Below, piece by piece: positions 54,870 through 64,000 of a DNA stretch of 64,000 nucleotides. The translations under genes and the position numbers were made by a program. The notes under the pieces were generated by a model. The model ran no database searches, was not told the DNA's origin, and saw only the letters and a program-made list of their open reading frames with translations. Every line of letters starts with the position of its first letter. The stretch's first letter is position 1. The stretch is from Marthasterias glacialis (lineage: Eukaryota > Echinodermata > Asteroidea > Forcipulatida > Asteriidae): assembly GCA_911728455.2 (NCBI GenBank), contig OU452226.1:24442872-24506871 (forward strand). The letters are read 5' to 3'.

Positions 54870-55062
54870 ACTAGGAGCAAGTTCGGGTGGGTGACTAGAC
54901 TTGACTAGACTAACCGTAAACAGTGACGTAGCCGCGAATGGACTAGATCGACCATGCTCCTGTGCATGGTTCGATATGGTCAATCTCCCTGTGCTCTATG
55001 GTTTCTGGTTGGTCTAGTCGATCTAGTCAAGTCTAGTCGCCACCCGAACTTACTCTAGGCCG
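54870..55062. repeat. Foldback MITE upstream of GT31 paralog 2
   Basis: Arms CTAGGAGCAAGTTCGGGTGG...ACTAGACTTGACTAG and CTAGTCAAGTCTAGTCGCC...CCGAACTTACTCTAG. About 190 bp, ending roughly 210 bp from the CDS start; the centre has GACCATGCTCC / TGTGCATGGT pairing. Confidence 0.8.
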
Positions 55063-56964
55063 TGATTGGTTTATCAAGCCATCATGGCCACATCAGCCGA
55101 TTCTGAGAAGAGATGACCCCGCAGTTCTGCTAGTGCGAAATAGCCACCAAAATGCATCCTGTCTAGAGTAAACTGTACACGGGGCGGGGTGGGAGCGTTC
55201 TGAACAATCGCGCCACCAACGCTCGCCTGAGTCTCATTAAAACACTCCGCGTGTTAACATGGAGTTTGTAAATCACCTCATTTTATGTTTTTATTTACTC
55301 CTTCGTTGAGCGCTCAAAAAATATAATATTTGTAAGCCTAACAACATGGCGTAGTCCCTTTTAGCCTGATTGTTTGAGGCTAAAAGGCTAAACGATCGTT
55401 TGGCAGTTCATGTGCGTTTAATCGATAACCCACTAGATAGATCAGTGTTACATTTTTCAGGTACCTCCCGAACAAATATATTGACAAAATAGGGAAACTG
55501 CCAACATTAGGGCTGATAGCTCAGTTGGTAGAGCGTCGGTACGTTACACCACCAGTGGTCGCAGGTTTTCTTCACCCAAACATTGTTATATTTTTCATAG
55601 TTTCCATCAGCCTGTACTTATGATCGTTATTGTTATGTTGCTATTGCAGTTTTTACGTGAAGTGAATAATAGAAGAAGAGACGTTGTTTGAAAAAAAATA
55701 CATTAAGGTGATCAGACGTGACTGTGCAACCGAAAGTCCGACAAAAGTCCGACAAACTCGTTAGTGTGTGTGGCGCGCGTGCACAGTGGGCGGGGCTTAA
55801 TGGATCGGTTTATACAGGGGGGGGGGCGGACACGATATTGCGCAATTCTTTCCGCGGCGCTGTGTGAACGTACCATTTAAAAAAAAGGGGTAAATAATTT
55901 CTGCTCTAACACGAATGGATTTAATTAGATAAAAGTAAGGCAGTATTTGACCAATTATATATGCATAGTTTATTTGTAATATTTTTGGAGTGGAAGTAAA
56001 TGCAAAAATTTGTCAAAAATCAATAAAAAAAAAATTGGAAAATGCATCCGTCCCTCCAACACCAGGCACGTAGCAGGGCAACATCATCATACCGTTAATC
56101 AATGTGTAATGTTGCTTTGAACGAAAATTCCGACACCCCTAAAACAGTGTCACAAAACGTGACGAAAGTGACAAATTGGCCCATTCTACCCCTGAGATTT
56201 TTCAAGTTCTTCTTTTAATATATGGTTTTCTAACATTGTGAAGCTTTTTTTAAAAATCCACCCATTCTACCCAATCGATTTTTATGATTTTCAAAATGTA
56301 ACGTTTGAATTAAATAGTAAATTCCGTTATCGGTTTCATGTGTAGACCAGTCGGCGTCCGGAATCTGTGTGTGTTGGTATGGTATACCAAGCAGTCAGGG
56401 TGACGAACCGTGTATTGCACGATGTCAATAACGGCTACACACACACAGCCTGGGTATGCTCGCTTTTGACAGAGCCCTGACTGCGTGCGTGCGTCCGTGT
56501 GTGTGTGCATTGGTGTAAGGCAGGCTCACGAATGAGACGAGTATCAACGTTGATGGCGCCCTTTTCTTTTTCGTGCCCGCCCCCCCCCCCTGTGCAAGAC
56601 CAAACTAAAACTAGCCCGTTATTGGGCCCCAAATAGCCAACCGCGTATTCGCGGAAATGCCAGCCGCGTCTTCGCGAAATAGAATACATGCGGTATAGGG
56701 AGGTGAAGAAAAGGCTTATTTTTACGAACTATCTCTGCAAGAGTCCGTATGTTATCTTAACGAAGTCTGAAATATTTGCAACAACTTACAACTTTTAAAA
56801 AGATATTATTGTAATTTAATACCTTTTTTCCTAAAAAAGAATTAAACAAAGAAAGCAACGATGGTAAATTACAGAAAATAAGCCACAAACACGGAGACGA
56901 TGTGCGTGTGTGGAATAAGTAAACGTAATAAGTAGTTTAAATACCAAAACGTAAAATGAAAACA
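55063..56964. other. Intergenic, minor repeats only
   Basis: A tRNA-like fragment (GATAGCTCAGTTGGTAGAGC) with a damaged B-box lies at 55,508-55,580. MITE-end sequence GGGCGGGGCTTAATGGATCG is at about 55,789 and a GT-rich tract at about 56,480-56,510. No gene recognised. Confidence 0.5.
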
Positions 56965-57650
56965 GTTAAGTGCACCCTTCATTATGAGTAAAAAAAAAAG
57001 GTTTGTCCAGAATCCTAAAAACCAGTACACTGGGCATACCAAATTTTTGAGCTGGCTATTTTAGTCCACTAATTAATGCTTAATTAGCAGCAAATACATA
57101 GACGCCATTTTCACATACAATAACGCACATATTGCTTTGCGGTTGAGATCAGTACCTTTTGAAAAGTATTTTTACCCTTCATTATGACTAAAAGTTGGAT
57201 TTTTAGTCCAGAATCCTCAAAACCAGTACACTGGACATACCAAATTTTTGAGCTGGCTAATTTGGCCTACTAATTAATGCCTAATTAGCAACCAGTACAT
57301 ATACGCCGTTTTCATAGAAAAAACGCACATATGCCTTTGCGGTTGAGGCCAGTTCCTCTTGAAAAGTGTTTGTACCCTTCATTAAGACTAAAGCTGGGAT
57401 TTTTAGTCCAGAATCTTAAAAACCAGTACACTGGGCGTACCAAATTTTTAACTGGCTAATTTGGTCCATTAATTAGTGCTTAATTGCCAACAAACACAAA
57501 GACACCGTTTTCTTAACTAAAAATCCCACTTTTAGTCCTAGTGAAGGGTACAACCGTACAAATACCTTTCAAGAGGTACTGGTCTCGACCGCAAAGCAAT
57601 ATTATGTGCGTTATCCTGAAAATTAGAACGCATGCAGTTCAAGGCGGTGA
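56965..57650 (+). repeat. 200-bp tandem repeat with inverted end unit
   Basis: Units start at about 56,974, 57,174 and 57,373 (TACCCTTCATTATGA, AACCAGTACACTGGGCATAC, TTAATGCTTAATTAGCA). The last portion (57,516-57,615) is an inverted partial unit, giving a hairpin with the preceding copy. Confidence 0.88.
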
Positions 57651-57899
57651 AATTTCTGTCTCTCATTCTTTATACGTGGAACGATTTATTGTTAACTTTC
57701 TGTATTAACTAGTACAATCTTTATAATATTCATATACATACATATTATTAAGCATACTTCAAAGTGGACATAGGTTGTTTGGCTCATTATTTAAGGAGTT
57801 ATTAGCCGAAGTGTTCTTGAATGAACTTAGGTTATAATCTACAGGTCTCCTCCATGGAATCAAATCAATTTACATCATCAGAAGCTAAGCTAACGTGGG

Positions 57900-59400
57900 T
57901 AGATTGTGTGTAACGAAGATCAACTGACCCTGGTTCGAATCCTGGCATTGTGGTATCACGGGTTTTTTAATCTAGTTATAATACATTATTTATATATAAA
58001 GGGTACAATAGCGCAAAAAGGAAAGATCGACGTAGTGCATATCGTATGACCAGGGTTCGATTCGTGGTATGTTCGTCTTTGTTTGTTTGGGCTTTATTTT
58101 TTTTATTTATTTTTTTATTTAAGGTCTTATGTTATTTGTATATATTTAAAATATAACTTTTTATACGGAGCACAATTAGCGCAACAGGGTACATCGATGA
58201 AGAGTAGATCGCAGGACTGGGGTTCGATTCCATGCCTGTTTGTGTTTTGTTTATTTAACTGTAAAAGTTAATGTATTATTTGTATAAAGATAAAATTGCA
58301 CTTCTTAAGAGGAGAACAATTAGCGCAACAGTGAAGAACGATGGAGAGCAAATCGCAAGAGCGGGAACGGGGTTCGATTCCTGGTATGTTTGTTTCTTTG
58401 TGTTTGTTTTTTTAACTGTAAAAGGTAATTAATTTACATAAAATAGCACTTCTTAGGCGCAGTACAATAATCACAACACGGTAGATCGATGAAGTGCAAA
58501 TCCCAGGACCGACGTGTGATTCCTGGTTTGTGTTATTGTTTAAATTGTAAAAGGTATGTTATTATTTGTACATAAATAAAATAGAATTATTCGTGGAGTA
58601 CAATTAGCACAACACGGAAGGCCGATGAAGTGCAATTCGTATGACCGGGGTTCGATTCCTGGTGTGTTCGTGTTTGTTTTTTTGGGCTTTTTTCTTTACT
58701 GTAAAAGGTCATATGTTATTTGTATATATTTAAAATAGTACTTTTTATACGGAGCAAAATTAGCGCAACAGTGTAGATCGATGAAGAATATATATCGCGG
58801 GACTGGGGTTCGATTCCATTTCTGTTAGCTTTTTGTTTATTTAACTGTAAAAGTTAATGTATTATTTGTATAAATATAAAATTGCACTTTTTAAGAGGAG
58901 AACAATAAGCCCAACAGTGAAGAACGATGGAGAGCAAATCACAAGAGCGGGAACGGGGTTCGATTCCTGGTATGTTCGTTTTGTGTTTTTTTTTTTTGTA
59001 ACTGTAAAAGGTAATTAATTTACATAAAATAGCACTTCTTAGGCGGAGTACAATAAGCGCAACACGGTAGATCGATGAAGTGCAAATCCCAGGACCGACG
59101 TGTGATTCCTGGTTTGTGTTATTGTTTAAACCGTAAAGGGTATTTTATTATTTGTACATAAATAAAATAGCATTTTATGCGGAGTAGAATTAGCACAACA
59201 CGGAAGGTCGATGAAGTGCATATCGCAGGACCGGGGTTCGATTCCTGGTATGTTCACGTTTTGTTTTTTTTAAGTTACTACAAAAGGTTACTTGTTATGT
59301 GTATATATCAGTAAAATATCACTTCTTACGTGGAGTACAGGTAGCGCAACCGGATAGTTGAGGTACTGCGAATCGCCAGACCCAGGTTCAAATCCAGGTT
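57900..59400 (+). repeat. Tandem array of tRNA-like units with four-unit higher-order period
   Basis: About ten units spaced 135-168 bp contain A-box-like TTAGCGCAACA and B-box-like GGGGTTCGATTCC (for example 58,053, 58,221, 58,371, 58,649, 58,807, 58,955, 59,234, 59,384). Unit n matches unit n+4 best, giving a 584-596-bp higher-order repeat. Stems do not pair fully, so these are tRNA-derived or pseudo-tRNA units. Spacers contain ACTGTAAAAGGT and TTATTTGTATA. Confidence 0.85.
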
Positions 59401-59574
59401 AACAGCAATGTAAAGCAAAACCCTAAAATTCTTTTTACAAACCTGATCAAAACGTTTTAAACGAAGCCCTATATATACCGACCAAAAATAGGGTGGTGGT
59501 GGGCAAGAACTTAGCACAAAAAGTAGACTGACTGACTTGAAGTAAGGCAGTTGAGGGTTCGAATCCCTTTAAAG

Positions 59575-59660
59575 GTAAAAACGAAAAACGAAAAACGAAA
59601 AACGAGCAACGAGCAACGAGCAACGAGCAACGAGCAACGAGCAACGAGCAACGAGCAACT
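59575..59660 (+). repeat. 7-bp short tandem repeats (AAAAACG, then AGCAACG)
   Basis: About three AAAAACG and nine AGCAACG units, followed after 30 bp by the 15-bp satellite. A last tRNA-like B-box (GGGTTCGAATCCC) lies just before, at about 59,552. Confidence 0.92.
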
Positions 59661-59699
59661 ACGCATGTTCGCAGCGTGAGCTCCAGCGCGAGCACCAAA

Positions 59700-60770
59700 A
59701 GCTGCAACAAGTCTTGCNNNNNNNNNNNNNNNNNNNNNNNNNNNNNNNNNNNNNNNNNNNNNNNNNNNNNNNNNNNNNNNNNNNNNNNNNNNNNNNNNNN
59801 NNNNNNNNNNNNNNNNNNNNNNNNNNNNNNNNNNNNNNNNNNNNNNNNNNNNNNNNNNNNNNNNNNNNNNNNNNNNNNNNNNNNNNNNNNNNNNNNNNNN
59901 NNNNNNNNNNNNNNNNNNNNNNNNNNNNNNNNNNNNNNNNNNNNNNNNNNNNNNNNNNNNNNNNNNNNNNNNNNNNNNNNNNNNNNNNNNNNNNNNNNNN
60001 NNNNNNNNNNNNNNNNNNNNNNNNNNNNNNNNNNNNNNNNNNNNNNNNNNNNNNNNNNNNNNNNNNNNNNNNNNNNNNNNNNNNNNNNNNNNNNNNNNNN
60101 NNNNNNNNNNNNNNNNNNNNNNNNNNNNNNNNNNNNNNNNNNNNNNNNNNNNNNNNNNNNNNNNNNNNNNNNNNNNNNNNNNNNNNNNNNNNNNNNNNNN
60201 NNNNNNNNNNNNNNNNNGCAACAAGTCTTGCTGCAACAAGTCTTGCTGCAACAAGTCTTGCTGCAACAAGTCTTGCTGCAACAAGTCTTGCTGCAACAAG
60301 TCTTGCTGCAACAAGTCTTGCTGCAACAAGTCTTGCTGCAACAAGTCTTGCTGCAACAAGTCTTGCTGCAACAAGTCTTGCTGCAACAAGTCTTGCTGCA
60401 ACAAGTCTTGCTGCAACAAGTCTTGCTGCAACAAGTCTTGCTGCAACAAGTCTTGCTGCAACAAGTCTTGCTGCAACAAGTCTTGCTGCAACAAGTCTTG
60501 CTGCAACAAGTCTTGCTGCAACAAGTCTTGCTGCAACAAGTCTTGCTGCAACAAGTCTTGCTGCAACAAGTCTTGCTGCAACAAGTCTTGCTGCAACAAG
60601 TCTTGCTGCAACAAGTCTTGCTGCAACAAGTCTTGCTGCAACAAGTCTTGCTGCAACAAGTCTTGCTGCAACAAGTCTTGCTGCAACAAGTCTTGCTGCA
60701 ACAAGTCTTGCTGCAACAAGTCTTGCTGCAACAAGTCTTGCTGCAACAAGTCTTGCTGCAACAAGTCTTC
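59700..60770. repeat. 15-bp satellite (GCAACAAGTCTTGCT), interrupted by gap
   Basis: About 36 head-to-tail copies at 60,218-60,768, essentially identical, plus the first unit before the gap. Each unit contains the palindromes TTGCTGCAA and CAAGTCTTG. All reading frames are open through it; none is taken as coding. Confidence 0.97.
59718..60217. other. Assembly gap of 500 N
   Basis: Exactly 500 N within the 15-bp satellite. The round number suggests a placeholder, so true array length is unknown. Confidence 0.99.
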
Positions 60771-60829
60771 CTGGGTTTATACAAGTCAGCGCACACGATC
60801 GAGTAGCTAAGCAACGAGGGCCTTCTCCA

Positions 60830-61120
60830 ACTTGATTTTGCGGTTGTTGATGTTGAAATACTCATGAAGTTTCAAAACATAAATTGTTTATAAATTTTAA
60901 GCAACTAAAACAGCTCTGAAAGGTTAGCCAATCACAATGCAGATGAGGGTATCACAAGCTGACCCTATAGTTTCTGATTGGCTTGGAATTTTGCTACCCC
61001 GTTAGGGTAGTAAAAATCATGAAATAAAGACAAACATTAGAGTTTCCACGAGGGCACGCTGACTTGGTCTTCGCTGCAGTGGCTCGCGGCTACACGTATA
61101 ATTAAGCCAGGAAGGCCTTG
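60830..61120 (+). other. Possible LTR remnant of the BEL/Pao element
   Basis: Begins TTGTTGATGTTGAAATAC and contains a polyadenylation-type AATAAAG near 61,023, followed by a GC-richer stretch, before the gag relic. No second LTR was identified in the window, so this is tentative. Confidence 0.25.
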
Positions 61121-61729
61121 ACGAAAGGCTATCTGCTGATGAGCAAGGCTAATCTTTGTGTATTGGTGGCGCTCTTCACTTCATGCGAAGGCACTCGTAT
61201 GTTTTTTACTAATCACATAGTCGCTTTATTTGTTGGAATTGTTCAGGATTCCTGCCTGTTTTTGACGATATTCCAACAACCTCAGGACCCGAGGACAGAG
61301 GTAAAGGAAACTTTAATTAATGAAGATTATGGATAGATTGTTCTAATTGCAATCAAAAGTGGTTTTGGATTGTTTTTTGAGCATATTTCAACAGGTTATT
61401 TCTCGCACGTCCAACGTGGCTGCGTGCATGCGCGCACATATTATCTCACTGCCTGCGATGACCTTTGACCTGAACTTTTGAAAGGTTTTTTTCTGATCGC
61501 ATTATAGATCAGCGGATGTATTATTTTTAAGGATTTGTTTCTTCCTTTATTACAATTTTTTTAAGGCTTGAAGTTAACTTAGTGAACCTTGAAGTCTGTG
61601 AACTTTCCGAAGTCAGTGAACTATGTGATCTAGCTGTGAACTTTGTAATTTAAACTGCATCTGCCACAGTAAAAAACACTTCCTAATGAAAGGCCCTTTG
61701 AAGCAGCTTCGTTTCTCAGCCATAGAAGC

Positions 61730-62530
61730 GGCCAATTTTCTTGCAGTTCAAGAGCCAGTTCCAGACGCTCCAACACAGAGCTGCTTCGGATAAGAGAGGA
61801 ACAGAACAGAACTGAGCTCACGGCTCGGTCCACAGCAATTAACAGAGCACATGAATTGGAACTGTCGAGACGAAAACTAGAAATGGAAAACCAAATACTC
61901 ATACAGCAAATGGAGATGTCTCGCCTCGAGATTGACAGGCAAATGAACTAGTTGAGACTCCAGACAGAGATTGAAGTGAGTAGTGCGACAAATTGAGGTG
62001 CTGGACAAGTATGATGATGAGTCCATTCAGCTGAATAATCCAGATTTCACTGATGTAAACGACCTCCCTCCGAAAATTGAGGGGCCGTTTATTGAGGCAT
62101 TCACTGAGGGAGCATTGTGAGCCACAGCATCCAACACATGAACACGAACCTGAGAATACAGCCACTCATGTTGATGTGTCCCCTAAAAGCCCATCCCCTG
62201 AGTCTACTTCGCCTACTGGAGTGTTGGTATCATGTACACCTAAACCGTATGATGCAGTTCTCCCTATGCAGACCAATGTTGTGTCAAGGGTAATAACAGC
62301 ACTGGCAGATGTACTCATGCACGGAGAGGAGAAACTGCCCAAGAAAAATTATGCAATCTTCAAAGGCAACATATTTGACTTTCCAGTATGGATTAACTCA
62401 TTTTCTGTCCTTGTATAGAGCAGCGTTATTCAGCACCGATTGAACACTTCTACTACTTGGGCAGATACACGGCTGGTGAATCTCTGGTGAATCTCGGCAT
62501 CAAGGGACTTCTTGCCTTAAAAGGACTTCT
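61730..62530 (+). pseudogene. Broken gag of a BEL/Pao-type LTR retrotransposon
   Basis: Plus-strand pieces in shifting frames. First a charged coiled-coil segment rich in R, E, L and Q (about 61,780-61,950), then a spacer rich in Pro/Ser, then a block with the pattern LPK-x(6)-FKGNIFDFPVWINSF, typical of Pao-type gag, and a continuation in another frame with HFYYLGRYTAGE. Stops near 61,950, 62,118 and 62,416 and at least two frameshifts show it is dead. No protease, reverse transcriptase or integrase follows within the window. Confidence 0.62.
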
Positions 62531-63635
62531 TGCCTTAAAGGGACACACCGGCTTACTGTTTACCTAATTTAGGGATGTGGAATGACAGACAATAATTTTT
62601 AAATGGTTGTTCTTAAAAAAAATCATCAAAATATCTAGTAATTAACGAAAAATCTGAAAAAAAACAATACACGGTCAAAGGTCAGCTTATACGCTTTTCC
62701 AACCGTTGCAACTGTCAAGTTTACGTGACAATGCTGCGCAATGTTGTAAGTCGACTGGTGCTCTGTTTATGTATGAATTATTACAATGACGAGACATGAT
62801 GATCCAGACTTCATATCCATTCAGCACAAATTCACGTGTAAATAAAAAACAGACATAAACGGAAAGTGTATTCTGTGTACGACGAACTGGACGAACTTAC
62901 TTGCAATGGGGAACGTTTCTTCATTATATTTCAAGTAGGCCCTATGTTGTATTAAAAAATTACTTAGACGAATGCCAGTTGGGTCCAGGACTGATCTGTG
63001 TTGTCAGGTCGTGTTCAAATGTAGAAAGGGAGAGAATACGCTTGGAATAATGTGGACATCACGGACATGATGGACCATAAATATTGTCAAAATGTGAGTC
63101 TTCATGAATTAAAATATACGCAGGCATATTCACAATACAGTTCTATGACACAAACCTGTCCATCAAAATTATGCCAAAGACCACATCCTTCATGCTCATC
63201 GTGACCAGCCTGCTGCAGTCTCAAAACTAATGGTAGTGTCCCTAATCTTGGACCATCTTTTCACATTGGCTTGGCCAATAACAGTCATGTGCCAAGCGAG
63301 CCTCCCGCTTTCACTGCAAACGGATTGCCAATCCTGGCAGCTTTAGCGAAGGCATTCTCCCGTTTTTCGGGCGATGACTTTACTGGCCGGCCGTGGCCAC
63401 CGCCACCGGTTTTTTGTTGTGGCGATTGGGGGAGTGGACATTATGCAGCTATAATAGAAGTAGATAGATCAGCTGTATGGGATAAACATTTCCCGTCGTC
63501 GTCCCGCGTGTGCGTAGTGCAGGCAACACGTTACAATAGTTAGGGGATAATAGCTAGGGGGTACAGACTAAAACCCTCGGTAAAAAAACGTAATTGTTGG
63601 TCTGGCTCCCTACCCCTCCGACAAGCTCCCACGCT
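62531..63635. other. Intergenic; one unrecognised open frame
   Basis: Starts with a doubled GGACTTCTTGCCTTAAA and TTAAAGGGACACACCGGCTT, which resembles the TTAA element ends seen elsewhere. An open frame at 63,271-63,543 (90 codons, Pro- and Gly-containing) has no recognised motif and is not called a gene. Confidence 0.45.
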
Positions 63636-63812
63636 TATTGATTTCGTATTAGTTATATTATTCAAAGAACAAATGCTACATGTAGCCAGATGTAAATCGT
63701 TTGTGACGCTGCAATCAATAATATAACTATTGATTGCAGCGTCACAAACGATTTACATCTGGCTACATGTAGCATTTGTTCTTTGAATAATATAACTAAT
63801 ACGAAATCAATA
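63636..63812. repeat. Perfect 85-bp inverted repeat with 7-base spacer
   Basis: Left arm 63,636-63,720 and right arm 63,728-63,812 are exact reverse complements around ATATAAC. The arm itself contains AATAATATAACTAA, and the spacer with its edges reads AATAATATAACTAT. Confidence 0.98.
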
Positions 63813-64000
63813 TTAAATACATGACGTTTTTCACGCCATGCCCCTAGAACGATCTTGTTTATCTTAAAGGATTTTGTTCATGTACAAACTAACGCACAAC
63901 CTTTAACCCATTTCTCTTTCCTCACGAAAAGGCTCATATTGGTAAGAGAAGTACATATAAAAGCAATCCAGAGTATGCAAAAGATGCAAAAGTTCATTTG

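Noticed and set aside
58170..58240. Functional tRNA genes in the 58-59 kb array
   Set aside because: T-stem mismatches and a long lead before the A-box; no unit gives a convincing cloverleaf by eye.
59447..60865. 370-470-codon frames over the 15-bp satellite
   Set aside because: They run through the N gap and a perfect satellite with all frames open; not evidence of a protein.
63271..63543. 90-codon frame as a gene
   Set aside because: No motif recognised and no supporting context; recorded only as an open frame.

Overview
The window reads as animal nuclear DNA: AT-rich, intron-rich and dense in repeats. The mix of tRNA-derived SINEs, TTAA- and TA-flanked MITEs, long foldback elements, a fibrinogen-domain gene pair and lineage-specific glycosyltransferase paralogs suggests an invertebrate deuterostome, most likely an echinoderm. 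That placement is inference from general character; no species marker was found.

Layout. (1) 1-21,010, plus strand: the C-terminal ten coding exons (about 361 residues) of ANAPC7, the TPR subunit 7 of the anaphase-promoting complex. The 5' exons lie upstream of the window. Its introns hold a 24-bp minisatellite, several SINEs, two opposite copies of a TA-flanked MITE, and a hAT-like element carrying a nested TTAA element. (2) 21-24.7 kb: intergenic repeats, including one with paired nuclear-receptor-like half-sites. (3) About 24.7-36 kb: a large inverted duplication centred near 32.34 kb. Each arm carries a secreted coiled-coil plus fibrinogen-domain (FReD) gene, arranged head to head. The right copy is intact (33,068-35,352, plus). 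The left copy is a decayed pseudogene (28,491-30,680, minus). Two elements entered the left arm after the duplication: a tandem pair of Helitron-like elements (25,085-28,240) and a 950-bp foldback element (31,055-32,004). The right arm preserves both empty sites. (4) 36-45 kb: further FReD relics and inverted-repeat elements. (5) 45.1-46.2 kb and 53.6-54.7 kb, minus strand: two intronless GT31 (beta-1,3-galactosyltransferase-like) paralogs with a nearly identical catalytic block. (6) 57-64 kb: a 200-bp tandem repeat, a higher-order array of tRNA-like units, a 15-bp satellite containing a 500-N assembly gap, a BEL/Pao-type gag relic, and a perfect 85-bp inverted repeat.

The genes do not form one pathway: ANAPC7 is a cell-cycle housekeeping gene, the FReD gene looks like a secreted lectin-type protein, and the GT31 genes encode Golgi-type enzymes. 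The most informative feature is the layered history readable in the palindrome: duplication, decay of one gene copy, then two insertions whose boundaries can be checked against the other arm. Exon limits were placed by eye from GT-AG sites, phase and recalled family sequence; repeat limits are approximate unless a target-site argument is given.
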